Below are positions 51,069 through 59,387 of a DNA stretch of 64,000 bases, in pieces. A program made the position numbers and the translations under genes. The stretch is taken from assembly GCF_001742225.1 (NCBI RefSeq), contig NZ_CP017075.1, positions 1,364,001 through 1,428,000 on the forward strand. Reading direction: 5' to 3'. Within the stretch, counting starts at the first letter, position 1. Each line of letters starts with the position of its first letter. The notes beneath the pieces were generated by a model. That model was not told the origin of the DNA. It saw only the letters and a list, made by a program, of their open reading frames with translations, and made no database searches. This stretch comes from Novosphingobium resinovorum. GTDB lineage: Bacteria > Pseudomonadota > Alphaproteobacteria > Sphingomonadales > Sphingomonadaceae.

Positions 51069-52463
51069 TCAGACCTCCGATTCTGTCGATTCCGTCGGTG
51101 CCTTCAGGCTGTTCCGCGGGATTAGAATTCGTACCGCCGGCGTCCGCGTCGAGGGTACCGGCAGCAGCATCCAGTCAAACAGTGCCTCACGCACGAAAAG
51201 CGGAAGATTCTCCTCTGCTTCCGCTAGGCGCCCTTTGAGGAAGTATGCCCAGGCGAAAACGAGGCTGCCTGGTGCGCCGTGATCGTCGGGCGAACATTCA
51301 AGATAGCCTCTCAGGGCGGCCATCAGGGTGCCCCAAGGCCGCCAGCTATCCCATGCGTCGGTGTCGAAAAGTACGGTGCTTGCGACCGGATAGCAGAATT
51401 CCAGCAGTTCCTGCGCTTTCTTGTGGCGAGACCGAGCCAGATCCTCGAGCGTCAGGTCCTCCTGCTCCGCGCGATATCCGTCCAGCACCCTGAAACGCCT
51501 CTCCGCTCTCTGGAACTCGGCCTTGAAGCGCCCATCAAACCGGATCATCGCTTCCAGCGACGGGTAGCGCGGCACCGTGGCCCCCGAATCGCCGGACCAG
51601 TTGAAAGCGAGGTTCTCACCATCCTGCAACTCGCGAACGAACGAGCGATAGAATCTGTCCTGCGGAAGAGCGTCCCACAAGACCGGGTGCATCTCTGCCT
51701 TGCTTTCCGGCGTCCAATCGCGGGGCATGCCGGGCGGATCGATCTTCACCGCAACAGGCAGAGTTGTCCGATAGGTGCTCGAATTAAAATTAGGATTGGG
51801 GGCGATTTCGGTGCGCCATGTGTCCTGCTCCGCGTCATGGTGCCATAGGACGCCGGACGTATCGAAATCACGAAGTTCGCCCGTCTCGGCGGACCAGCCA
51901 TGCAATACACATACGTGCAGGAGCAACCGAGCCTGCGACAGTTCCTCCCATGATACGATTTCGTCACACCAACGAACTTCCGCCTGCCGCTTGATAAGGC
52001 GGCCGGCGCGAACGACGGTGTCGATCGATACGCGTTCGCCATCACGGCTGGTGACGCCTGCGTGTTTTATGAGAATGTCGACAATTCGCTGATACCCGAC
52101 CTCCAACGGTCCTGCTGGTGTATCCTCGCTGGCAGCGCCAGCCCTGCCTCGTTCACGCAGTCGATGGAAGTCGAGCTGATCACTGAGTTGCTTCTCCTCC
52201 AGCCACGCCGCAAGGAATGCCGGCCCTACTTCTGAAAGAATGCCACGAAGGTTATTGAGCTTGGTTTGGATCCGTGGGACCGCCCGTGCGGCAGGCTCAG
52301 AAGTGTTCCATGGATTTTGCAAGATGTCCTTGGCGGTTCTGTTGCCTTCGTCGATCCTGCGCGAAAGCTCCTCGAGCAGATCGCGACCGCTCAGCCGTAG
52401 GCCGAGGATTTCAGCCATTACACCGGCGACAAGAACGGCCATGTTGTCATCTTCATCTGACAT
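51069..52463 (-). CDS. Hypothetical protein, 464 residues
   Basis: A long gene with normal codon use and a clear ribosome-binding site (AAAGGAATATTTTCA before ATG 52463). The product is acidic and soluble, without signal peptide or membrane span. The N-terminal region is helical (MAVLVAGVMAEILGLRLSGR). A central part (about 100-300) contains RWCDEIVSWEELSQARLLLH and many tryptophans, and there is a C-terminal helical part. I do not recognise the family. It is single and converges on the DUF4276 gene, so it may be a defence or regulatory component of the island. Confidence 0.75.
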   Translation of the reverse strand: MSDEDDNMAVLVAGVMAEILGLRLSGRDLLEELSRRIDEGNRTAKDILQNPWNTSEPAARAVPRIQTKLNNLRGILSEVGPAFLAAWLEEKQLSDQLDFHRLRERGRAGAASEDTPAGPLEVGYQRIVDILIKHAGVTSRDGERVSIDTVVRAGRLIKRQAEVRWCDEIVSWEELSQARLLLHVCVLHGWSAETGELRDFDTSGVLWHHDAEQDTWRTEIAPNPNFNSSTYRTTLPVAVKIDPPGMPRDWTPESKAEMHPVLWDALPQDRFYRSFVRELQDGENLAFNWSGDSGATVPRYPSLEAMIRFDGRFKAEFQRAERRFRVLDGYRAEQEDLTLEDLARSRHKKAQELLEFCYPVASTVLFDTDAWDSWRPWGTLMAALRGYLECSPDDHGAPGSLVFAWAYFLKGRLAEAEENLPLFVREALFDWMLLPVPSTRTPAVRILIPRNSLKAPTESTESEV

Positions 52464-52866
52464 TGAAAATATTCCTTTCTGACAGCAGCGGATTAATCGG
52501 AGGGTTTCGTCACCAAGTATTGACGAAGACGGTCATAGACGCTGACGCATGGTGATCCTGAAGTATGAAATGCCAGGCAAATTCCGACACAGAACAATCG
52601 CTGTTCGGTCAGAGAAGATGACAATTACCCAGCAAAAATCACCCGCGACAAAAATGCCCCTTTTTTGTCGCTTGCATGGAAAAGCGGGGAAAGAGGCGCA
52701 ATACCTACAAAATGGTGCAGGCACCGATTTTGTATTTGCGCTCCGGTGGAGCGATGGATCGGCCTTGCGGACGAGGGGGTTGTCGGCTCACGCCGCCAAG
52801 CGCTAACGCGGGAGAAGCGGCTGCGCCGCGTCCATTGGATCGACACAGTCGCTCCTCCCGACGCCA
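52464..52866. other. Non-coding region upstream of the 464-residue gene
   Basis: 403 bases with no gene I can support. The left half must hold the promoter for the minus-strand gene. The right half contains a small hairpin CGCTCC-GGT-GGAGCG (52739-52753). The remaining short open frames are Arg/Ser-rich shadows. Confidence 0.4.
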
Positions 52867-53532
52867 TTACTCGGCCTCGTTACGCTTCCAGTCCATCCGC
52901 GGATTGTCGGGCGAGCCAAACCCCGCAGCTTCATTGTCCGCCAAGATCATCGCCGCAATCTTCTCGAGCGTGCGGCGTGTGACGGTGGACCAATGGCCTT
53001 CCTGCACGCCGAGCCGCGCCAGCCTTCCCACGACGCTCCGCGCCTGTTCGAGAATGCGAAACTCGTTGTACACCGACCGGTTGTTCTCGCGCCGTTCGAG
53101 CGCGATCTCGCAGCGCTCCAGATCTGCCCGATAGACTTCGAGATCCAGCATCTTCTCGAGCGCTTGCGCCACAAGAGGCGCCAGAGCAGCCTCTGTCTGA
53201 GCGATATTCTTCTCAATCATCCCGTGGGCTTTCTGCAGGTCCACAGCCTTCAGCCGATGGTGCGCCAGATGGAGGGCGGCCGTCTGACTGGTCGCGCCGT
53301 TGCCTCCACGGGCCGCTTGCAGGCAACGAACATCGTGCGCGGTCTGCGCGAGATCTTCGCCACACCGCTCCGCGGCACGAAGCAGGATTGCACTGGCCTC
53401 CATCGTAAACGACGGCGCCGCCGGGTCGTCATCGCAATGATGGACCGCTTCGTGCGGATTCATTGCATCACCCTCGTGTGCTGCGCACGCAGCATCGCTT
53501 GCCAGTCCGCGCTGGCTTTCATTCATGTTCAT
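52867..53532 (-). CDS. Hypothetical helical protein, 221 residues
   Basis: ATG 53532 is preceded by CGAGGAAAGTTACC. The first 40 residues are low-complexity and acidic (HEGDAMNPHEAVHHCDDDPA). Residues about 80-185 are almost all helical with heptad-like spacing (NIAQTEAALAPLVAQALEKM, VYRADLERCEIALERRENN), so a coiled coil is likely. No catalytic motif is seen. It is the last gene of a minus-strand run that begins near 55637; the spacing to the small membrane protein gene upstream is 46 bases. Unknown function. Confidence 0.7.
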   Translation of the reverse strand: MNMNESQRGLASDAACAAHEGDAMNPHEAVHHCDDDPAAPSFTMEASAILLRAAERCGEDLAQTAHDVRCLQAARGGNGATSQTAALHLAHHRLKAVDLQKAHGMIEKNIAQTEAALAPLVAQALEKMLDLEVYRADLERCEIALERRENNRSVYNEFRILEQARSVVGRLARLGVQEGHWSTVTRRTLEKIAAMILADNEAAGFGSPDNPRMDWKRNEAE

Positions 53533-53578
53533 GGTAACTTTCCTCGTTGATCTACGTCGAGTTCGGATCAACGAGGCT

Positions 53579-53758
53579 TCACGGCACCGCCCAGGCGGAC
53601 GGCGGATGATTGACGAACGCGTGTCGTCGCATGTCCGTCCTGCTGCGAGGCCGACGATGCGTGGCTATGATCGATAGCAGCAAGACAAACAGGCTGATGC
53701 ACATCGACCGCAGCGCTTGCAGGAGCAGTCCTACGATTTGACGGATGAGATCAGTCAT
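53579..53758 (-). CDS. Small membrane protein, 59 residues
   Basis: ATG 53758 gives MTDLIRQIVGLLLQALRSMC, then the hydrophobic ISLFVLLLSIIATH, one membrane span, and a basic tail (RRPRSRTDMRRH). Its start overlaps the end of a 24-codon ORF by eight bases. A GTG at 53767 is an alternative. A single-span protein with a basic tail, in a coupled tiny cassette, resembles toxin, holin or regulatory peptides, but no family is recognised. Confidence 0.45.
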   Translation of the reverse strand: MTDLIRQIVGLLLQALRSMCISLFVLLLSIIATHRRPRSRTDMRRHAFVNHPPSAWAVP

Positions 53759-53825
53759 GCGCCGCACTCATCCCGCCGGTGATGCCGACTGGGAAAAAGC
53801 TGAGGATGGCGCTGATGCGGCTCAT
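53751..53825 (-). CDS. Micro-ORF, 24-residue hydrophobic peptide
   Basis: ATG 53825 is preceded by AAGAGGGAAAGG, a good ribosome-binding site. The peptide MSRISAILSFFPVGITGGMS plus AAHD is hydrophobic and ends in TGA 53753-53751, which overlaps the ATG of the 59-residue gene (53758). Overlap and site suggest a leader peptide that couples translation, or a tiny membrane peptide. Too short for any homology judgement. Confidence 0.35.
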   Translation of the reverse strand: MSRISAILSFFPVGITGGMSAAHD

Positions 53826-53986
53826 CCTTTCCCTCTTAGGATTTTTTACCAAATCCGGGTAGAGTGCTGCAGCAGAAAAGATGCACGCGACCAATTTTAG
53901 GGCCATTGTCGCGCTTTCCCCGCGTTGCTACCCTCCGGCGCAATAAGCAAATCGGCTTTGTAACACTGTCGGGCACCCGATCAGAA

Positions 53987-54529
53987 TCACTGTTCACAGA
54001 TTCGATCGATGATGAAATGTGTGCGCTCGACGACAGGCACCCGCGGAATCTCGACCAGATTGTAACCGAGGCCGGAATACACGTCTATCATGGTATGGTA
54101 TGTCGCCACGGCCTCGTCGAGCGTCTGCTTGCGCTCTTCATCCTGCTCGAAGATTTCTGGCCAGGGCGGCGTAATGAAAACTTTCGTCGCATAACGCCGC
54201 TGCTTCACCGCACACCAGAACGGTTCGGGCACCGGCAATCCGCTTAGTTGCAGATATCCAATGACGTCAGGAATGCCGCGATCGAATATGACCGGATCGC
54301 GACTGCCCAACGCCTCATTATAAGAGCGCATCTCCCAGTTCAGCATTAAGGCGGCAAAAGCCTCTCGATCTGCCCAAGGCAGTGCGCCACCGCCTATCTC
54401 TGCCTGGTCCCGAATGATCGCTCGTCCGGCTTCAGGCATATGCCGGAAACCCTGTGAACTCAGGGCCTGGATCAAGCTGGTTTTGCCTGATCCAGGCCCG
54501 CCGGTTATTACGTGAAGGTGCTCAGCCAA
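53987..54529 (-). CDS. AAA_28-type ATPase/kinase-like protein
   Basis: About 180 residues. It starts with HVITGGPGSGKTSLIQALSS, a P-loop at the very N-terminus, followed by GFRHMPEAGRAIIRDQAEIG and DRGIPDVIGYLQLSG. This is the pattern of the AAA_28 (NadR/Ttd14-like) predicted ATPases or kinases. The TTG at 54529, behind GGAAGG, gives the usual length. The open frame reaches an ATG at 54637, which would overlap the neighbour by 50 bases, so I prefer the TTG. Substrate unknown; many relatives lie in phage or accessory regions. Confidence 0.78.
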   Translation of the reverse strand: MAEHLHVITGGPGSGKTSLIQALSSQGFRHMPEAGRAIIRDQAEIGGGALPWADREAFAALMLNWEMRSYNEALGSRDPVIFDRGIPDVIGYLQLSGLPVPEPFWCAVKQRRYATKVFITPPWPEIFEQDEERKQTLDEAVATYHTMIDVYSGLGYNLVEIPRVPVVERTHFIIDRICEQ

Positions 54530-54587
54530 GGGGGCCTTCCGTTTATTTACTCCGCCGACTGAACCCGCCGCCTCGGCGCGGTTCTGG

Positions 54588-55250
54588 TCAGAAGGCAGGA
54601 TCTTGCCGCGATTGGCGACGCGCTCCCTCAGCTTCAATCAATTTGGCGCGGCGGCTGTTCGTTCCGTCCGGCTGCTTGAGATGGATTGAGCCTCCGTTCT
54701 GGCTGACATCGGCCGACAGCGTAAATGCAGTGAAAGCGCCCGAGCACGAAGCGAGCCCGCACCATCGGCCATGCAACCCCTCACTGTCAATCGAACCCCC
54801 GCTATCCGCGGCCGGCCCATATTTCTCGAACAGGAGCCTGCGCCATTCCTGCGCATCCATTCCGCGCGGGGGGAGATAGGTGATGGTAGATATCCGAGCG
54901 GCGTCGGGCCAAGCCAGCAGCTTCAGGAGGATTCGACCGCCCTTCATGTCGTCGAACTCGGCTTCGCCCAGCACGGATTGCCCCTTCTCGGGCGCACGGC
55001 CGTCACGCGCGCGGATGAGACCCCGAACCTGATCCTCAAACCCGGTGACGCGGATCGCGCGCCTGACCTTGAGGCCGCGCGACTTCATGACCCCTTCCAC
55101 CTCGGCTTCGCTCATGCCGAGCCGGAAACCTGCCAATTCGAAGGTGGCAGGCTTGTTATGTTCCGTCACAGACGCGGCGCGGGTCACGCCGACTTCGGCA
55201 GCGGTGATGGCGGGCGCGGTGGCAAGCGCCAGCGCGAGAATATGCAGCAT
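54588..55250 (-). CDS. Exported hypothetical protein
   Basis: A 220-residue protein with a signal peptide (MLHILALALATAPAITAAEV, cleavage near residue 18) and a mature soluble domain. A repeated-looking unit GFRLGMSEAEVEGVMKSRG is seen near residue 42; this GMs-x-x-x-V pattern occurs in small secreted beta-alpha proteins. Two Cys (RWCGLASCSG) near the C-terminus may form a disulfide. Not recognised further. Ten bases separate it from the membrane protein gene upstream, so they are one operon. Confidence 0.72.
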   Translation of the reverse strand: MLHILALALATAPAITAAEVGVTRAASVTEHNKPATFELAGFRLGMSEAEVEGVMKSRGLKVRRAIRVTGFEDQVRGLIRARDGRAPEKGQSVLGEAEFDDMKGGRILLKLLAWPDAARISTITYLPPRGMDAQEWRRLLFEKYGPAADSGGSIDSEGLHGRWCGLASCSGAFTAFTLSADVSQNGGSIHLKQPDGTNSRRAKLIEAEGARRQSRQDPAF

Positions 55251-55259
55251 GTCGGTCTC

Positions 55260-55637
55260 CTAGATGTCAATCTGGCCGCTTGCGCGGAGGAAGTGGATGC
55301 GCCCGTGCGCCACGGCGCCGATGGCGATGAAGAAGACCAGCGCGGGCAACCCGTGCTGGGCAAGGCCAATCCGCATTCCGACGGCGATCGCACCTGCAAT
55401 GAGAAATGGCACCGTCCTGAGTGAACACAGTACGCAGAAGAGCATCGGACTAGCCTGCGGCCTGATGAGCGCTGCAAGCGCCGTAAGCGCGACGAGGATG
55501 GCGCCGGGCGGCTCACTGTTCAGGAACAGGGTGAGGATCAGCCCTGGCACGAAAAGATATATGCCGCCGAGAATGAAGTTCGGAACGAACGGAACCGTGC
55601 GGACGATCATTGCCTTGTCAGCCTTCCGGCCGACCAT
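55260..55637 (-). CDS. Small multi-pass membrane protein
   Basis: A 125-residue protein with four hydrophobic segments (for example NFILGGIYLFVPGLILTLFL and LVFFIAIGAVAHG). The first 10 residues may be an extension; an in-frame ATG at residue 10 is an alternative start. Starts the minus-strand run that continues through the exported protein and ATPase genes. No family recognised. Confidence 0.65.
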   Translation of the reverse strand: MVGRKADKAMIVRTVPFVPNFILGGIYLFVPGLILTLFLNSEPPGAILVALTALAALIRPQASPMLFCVLCSLRTVPFLIAGAIAVGMRIGLAQHGLPALVFFIAIGAVAHGRIHFLRASGQIDI

Positions 55638-56194
55638 GATTGGCTATCCAATCGCCTATCCCTCGCAAAGCCAAACGCCATGGCCGTCCCCTTGTCGGCG
55701 GATGACGCCCAGCCGGCGGCATCCCGTTGAAACGGGATGCCGGCCCCTGGAGCCGGGTGTTGGAAACCTGCAACTGAAACAGGCGCGAACGCCTTTAGCG
55801 GGTGGCTTGGACATACGCGTCCGCCACCCGGCCAAAGAGCTCTTCGACCAGATCGGTCTTTCGACCGGCTTTCAGTGACAGGGTTTCCACGCCCTGGCTC
55901 GGGAACCGCTTCCCGTGCAACCGACAGCCTATAATCAGCAGATTAACGGATAGCGAACGAATTCGGATCGAGCGCCCTTAGCCTGTCGGCAGCATGGAAA
56001 AGGCGCCGCTAGCGGGTTTGCTGAACGGCAGTGAAATTGAAGGTTTTGGGAGAAGGAAAAAAGAACAGGCGCAAGCCTGCGCTGCTTCCAGCCTTCACTC
56101 ACCAGCCGGTCCCACAGGCAATCCAGCCATGCACATGATCACCACACCGTCACTCAAGGCGGCATGAGGTCGTGCGCCCTCGGAGAAGACGTCC
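55638..56194. other. Divergent region with a run of hairpins (possible structured RNA)
   Basis: 557 bases between divergent genes, without a supportable ORF. From 55718 several hairpins follow each other: GGCATCCCGTT/AACGGGATGCC (55718-55741, tight loop), AGGCG-CGAA-CGCCT (55781-55794, GNRA-like tetraloop CGAA) and GGGTGGC/GCCACCC (55800-55829, with inner GGAC/GTCC). Further short ones such as GGTC-TTTC-GACC lie to about 55870. The density of stems is much higher than in other gaps of this window. The right half (55930-56190) must also carry the promoter of the next gene. Confidence 0.5.
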
Positions 56195-56845
56195 ATGCTT
56201 CCATCGCATACAATCACCGCATTTACGCCTGTCACCATCAATGCCGGTCATTCGACAGCTGATGGCGACATTGCGGTCGGCGCTGCTGCGCTGACCGTGA
56301 AAGTCGTGGCCAGAAAGGTCAGCTTTGACCTTTCAACCTTCATCTTGCGCCCCCATCACCCCCCGCAAGAGCTTCTGGCGTGGATCGACGAGCGAACCGG
56401 CGACGATCAAGCAACCCTTTCGACCTATTGGCCCAAACGGGTCGTCAAAGCGCTGAGCCAGTTGCCGGATGCTGCCTATTCTTCGGGTATCCGCAACCTC
56501 GCAGGGAGAGGCAGCCAGCCCATTATCCGCCTGCAGGTCCAGGATATGACGGGTTTCATCTCTCTGCAGAAAGCCTGCGCCTATGCCGAGATCGCCTGCG
56601 GCTCGACGCCGGCAGCCGAGCGCTTCGCGGCCTGGGTCAAGGGCGACATGGACCAGATTATCGTGGATGCCGAGATCGACGCGATCGCGACGTGGCGCAT
56701 GACCGTCGCCGCGATCGAACGCAAGAGCCGGCTGGGGCGCGAACTGGCAAGGGTCCTGCACCGCCACCTGGTCCATTGGCTGCGCGATACCGATCGCGCC
56801 TCCACCCGCGCGCATGAGCGCAATCTCACTCCCATCGCTGGTTGA
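56195..56845 (+). CDS. Degenerate exonuclease-like protein, first of a tandem paralogue array
   Basis: A 216-residue soluble protein. Its middle and end align by eye with the next gene and more weakly with the 3'-5' exonuclease at 57864: PQELLAWIDERTGDDQATLS against ATDLLDWLDARIDEQAAIIT, and IIVDAEIDAIATWRMTVAA against the exonuclease end VAEGDCLTLTAILMAW. The first catalytic DxE of PolB-type exonucleases is not found, so it is probably inactive as a nuclease. ATG 56195 behind CGGAGAAGACGTCC. Followed 46 bases later by its paralogue. Confidence 0.7.
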   Translation: MLPSHTITAFTPVTINAGHSTADGDIAVGAAALTVKVVARKVSFDLSTFILRPHHPPQELLAWIDERTGDDQATLSTYWPKRVVKALSQLPDAAYSSGIRNLAGRGSQPIIRLQVQDMTGFISLQKACAYAEIACGSTPAAERFAAWVKGDMDQIIVDAEIDAIATWRMTVAAIERKSRLGRELARVLHRHLVHWLRDTDRASTRAHERNLTPIAG

Positions 56846-56891
56846 CACGCCCGCCGCGCCTGCGGGCGCAGCCCTATCAAAGGATATTACC

Positions 56892-57551
56892 ATGGAATTG
56901 ATCGATCTCTCGATTCAGGACCGGGGCTTCGCGCCCCATAGCATCGCCATTAGCTTGCGGACCGCGGGATGCTGCTTCGGCATGCTCCACCGCCCGGACA
57001 GCAGGATAGTTGCCGGCATCGGTCTGCTGTTGGTTAGGCCAGATGACGTCGGCGGCTTCAGCATCGAAGCCGATGCCACGTATCTCCAGCCGGGCGATAC
57101 GGCCACCGATCTGCTGGACTGGCTGGACGCCAGGATAGACGAACAGGCCGCGATCATCACCTGGGACAAATGGTGGCCGGCATCCCGGCGTTTGGCGGCG
57201 CTCGCCGATCCGGAACGGCATCCTGTCCTGTTGGCGGCGGCGGGCGATACTGCCGGACGCTGGCGAGAACTTCCGGCAGCCGACACTTGGTATCTGCGCC
57301 AGGCCCGCGCGATGCCTGTGCCCTGCATCTGCGATGCCGGTGTGCAGGTTGCGGATTGTCACTCGACGGTGCCCTTGTCGCTGCTGCCGGATGCCGCGAT
57401 CGCGATGCCGCAATTGATCGGCGAAGCCGTTGCGGGCTGGCTGGCTTGGGCGAGGCAATTTTCCGACTTCGATGTGGATCCCGTCGCAGCGCAGGCAGTG
57501 CATGCGTTGGAGACATGGCGCGCGACGATGCCGATTTCCGACGACGGCTAA
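56892..57551 (+). CDS. Degenerate exonuclease-like protein, second paralogue
   Basis: A 219-residue protein. ATG 56892 lies behind AAAGGATATTACC; an open frame from 56814 overlaps the first paralogue. Segments IVAGIGLLLVRPDDVGGF, DLLDWLDARIDEQAAIITWD and the C-terminal AGWLAWARQFSDFDVDPV / AVHALETWRATM give the same plan as the neighbour. The RNase-H-like order of strands fits the downstream exonuclease, but the acidic residue pair DxE at the start is missing. Could be a non-catalytic partner or antagonist of the exonuclease. Confidence 0.7.
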   Translation: MELIDLSIQDRGFAPHSIAISLRTAGCCFGMLHRPDSRIVAGIGLLLVRPDDVGGFSIEADATYLQPGDTATDLLDWLDARIDEQAAIITWDKWWPASRRLAALADPERHPVLLAAAGDTAGRWRELPAADTWYLRQARAMPVPCICDAGVQVADCHSTVPLSLLPDAAIAMPQLIGEAVAGWLAWARQFSDFDVDPVAAQAVHALETWRATMPISDDG

Positions 57552-57571
57552 CCTTCGACCGACGATTTTCA

Positions 57572-57793
57572 ATGCTCCCGGTACGATGCGCCATGTCGTC
57601 CCGGGGACCCGGACGTCCAGATGGCTGATGCACGTCGACGCCGCTGATCCATCTGCTGCCACCGCCAGCCAAGACTACGGCACTGCTAATCGAGGAGGCG
57701 ATCGCGGGATGGCGACGCTGGGTCCAAGGTTTCGGGGACGTCGACGATTGTCAGCATCCCGCTCAATCGGCGCTTCGCGATCTGGACCGCTGA
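57572..57793 (+). pseudogene. Truncated third paralogue of the exonuclease-like array
   Basis: In frame from 57572, after an in-frame TGA at 57626-57628, the sequence reads TSTPLIHLLPPPAKTTALLI, then EEAIAGWRRWVQGFGDVDDC and ends at the TGA 57791-57793. This matches the end of the previous gene (GEAVAGWLAWARQFSDFDVD). Only the last third of a gene remains and it has no start. It explains the 312-base gap between the second paralogue and the exonuclease gene. Confidence 0.55.
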
Positions 57794-57863
57794 TCGAAAG
57801 ACTGCTCCCCCCACCGACCATCTTCCCACCACGGGTCCGCTGACCCGCACCATCGAGGTATTC

Positions 57864-58727
57864 ATGTTCATCGACTCATTCCCGCCGCGCGTCGCCGACG
57901 CGCGGTTGCCCTTCGTCGTGCTCGATACCGAAAGCGAATACGATCTCGACGTTCACGACCGCTACCTGGCCGCCGAGCGGTTTACTGACGACGACAAGGT
58001 CGCGCTGCACCCGCGTGACGCACGAGAGGATCCACGCGTCCACCCTCGCTGGCCGTGCCAACGCATCACGGCGATGAGTTGGCTTATCCTTCGCGACACT
58101 TCGGATGGGCTGGTGCCGGAACGCATGGAGACGCGTGGTCGACCGGAGCAGGATGAGGGCCAGATCATCGCCGCTTTCCTGACCGATATGCAGCAACTCG
58201 GCCCGGCAAGGCTAGTTACATGGGGCGGTTTCGCCGCTGATATGCCACCGATCATGCTGGCGGCGATGGCCGCCGGGCTGACGATGCCGGACAGCTTGTC
58301 TGGTCTGTTGTCGCCTTGGCAACGGAGCCGCTCCGGACACATCGACCTGATGTCTGAAATCTCCGGTGGTGCGGCGAGGCCGCATATGGCCGAAGTGGCC
58401 GCCAAACTGAATATTCCGTGCAAGCTGACCTGCCGGCCTGACCTCGTTTCAAGGCTCATGACGCGTGGCAAATGGAGCGATGTGAAGTCGGTTGCAGAGG
58501 GCGACTGCTTAACACTCACAGCCATCCTGATGGCATGGAAGCACCTCGGCGGTGCTGGCGCATCCATGCTCGAAGGCACCCGTCGCCTGTCGAAGTTCGT
58601 CGCCGACCATCTCGGACACCGACATTACGCGTCCACCTGGATCGAGCACGGCGAGCACGCCCTGCGCGATGCCTTCGCGCGTGAGGCCGACAAGCTCGCA
58701 GCGCTCGCGCCGCACCTGGCCGACTGA
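57864..58727 (+). CDS. Predicted 3'-5' exonuclease (PolB-like exonuclease fold)
   Basis: A 287-residue protein with the DEDD layout of PolB-like exonucleases: motif I PFVVLDTESEYD (D21, E23), motif II RLVTWGGFAADMPPIM (D126), HIDLMSEISG (D161), and motif III VAEGDCLTLTAILMAW (D214). The acidic residues needed for two metals are present. It would trim DNA or RNA ends in the cytoplasm. It lies downstream of two intact and one broken degenerate relatives and upstream of an unknown protein, all on the same strand. Confidence 0.8.
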   Translation: MFIDSFPPRVADARLPFVVLDTESEYDLDVHDRYLAAERFTDDDKVALHPRDAREDPRVHPRWPCQRITAMSWLILRDTSDGLVPERMETRGRPEQDEGQIIAAFLTDMQQLGPARLVTWGGFAADMPPIMLAAMAAGLTMPDSLSGLLSPWQRSRSGHIDLMSEISGGAARPHMAEVAAKLNIPCKLTCRPDLVSRLMTRGKWSDVKSVAEGDCLTLTAILMAWKHLGGAGASMLEGTRRLSKFVADHLGHRHYASTWIEHGEHALRDAFAREADKLAALAPHLAD

Positions 58728-58805
58728 AACCAGCAAAGAATGTGCCTCTGCAGAAAGGGGCGGAAAAACAACGAGCAGGCCGATGGCCTGCGCAAGGAGA
58801 TCAAT

Positions 58806-59351
58806 ATGAGCGTTCAACAAGCCGCACAGACCATGCAAGCCTGGACCTTGGCGCTACGCGACATCATGCGCTATCCTTGGTTTGCGCCGATGCAACATAC
58901 AGTAGCGTTCGCGTCTGGCGGCAAGCGCGACATGATCGAGGCGATCCATCTTGCCGGCATCGCCGAAGAGATGGGACGTGATGTGATCCACGTCGATTTC
59001 GATCGGTCGATCTCGGGCGGCCCCATCGGCGTGTCGATGGTCGTACGTCAGGCGCCGATGGTGGAATGGGCGCCGAACCTGCGCCTCTATGCTGCCAGCG
59101 ACGATGCGCCCGTCGAACTGCTAAGCATCCGCCATCGCTGGTTCATCGGCCCGCACCACCTGCTGACCGCAGGTGCGCTGCCGCCCGCGAGCAAGATCCG
59201 CCGCGGCACCGAGCGTGCCATGCGGCGCTGGCGCGAGGCGGCGGAGGACGGACGCGACGTCGAGCTTCCGGGTTCGATCATCGTACCGGCCGGCCAGCCC
59301 CTCGCAAATGCGATCCCGCGCGAGGAGTTTCTGGCCCGCGCGGCGGGCTGA
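58806..59351 (+). CDS. Hypothetical protein, 181 residues
   Basis: ATG 58806 sits behind AAGGAGATCAAT, a perfect ribosome-binding site; the frame upstream to 58740 is not needed. The sequence contains ASGGKRDMIEAIHLAGIAEE, DVIHVDFDRSISGG and a basic C-terminal part (SKIRRGTERAMRRWREAAED). No membrane span, signal or known motif. It follows the exonuclease gene by 78 bases and is probably co-transcribed. Unknown. Confidence 0.7.
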   Translation: MSVQQAAQTMQAWTLALRDIMRYPWFAPMQHTVAFASGGKRDMIEAIHLAGIAEEMGRDVIHVDFDRSISGGPIGVSMVVRQAPMVEWAPNLRLYAASDDAPVELLSIRHRWFIGPHHLLTAGALPPASKIRRGTERAMRRWREAAEDGRDVELPGSIIVPAGQPLANAIPREEFLARAAG

Positions 59352-59387
59352 TCCTGTCACCGGCGGTCATGAGGGTAGCATGCTTGA

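Noticed and set aside
52625..52867. 80-codon minus-strand ORF in the gap
   Set aside because: Ser/Arg-rich sequence of low complexity, without ribosome-binding site or similarity; looks like noncoding DNA.
55638..56194. Possible tRNA in the structured gap
   Set aside because: The stems do not form a cloverleaf and there is no CCA-adjacent acceptor or GTTCGA-type T-loop.
57430..57843. 137-codon plus-strand ORF over the third paralogue
   Set aside because: Its Arg-rich sequence has no similarity to neighbours, whereas another frame of the same DNA matches the end of the paralogue, so the pseudogene reading is better.
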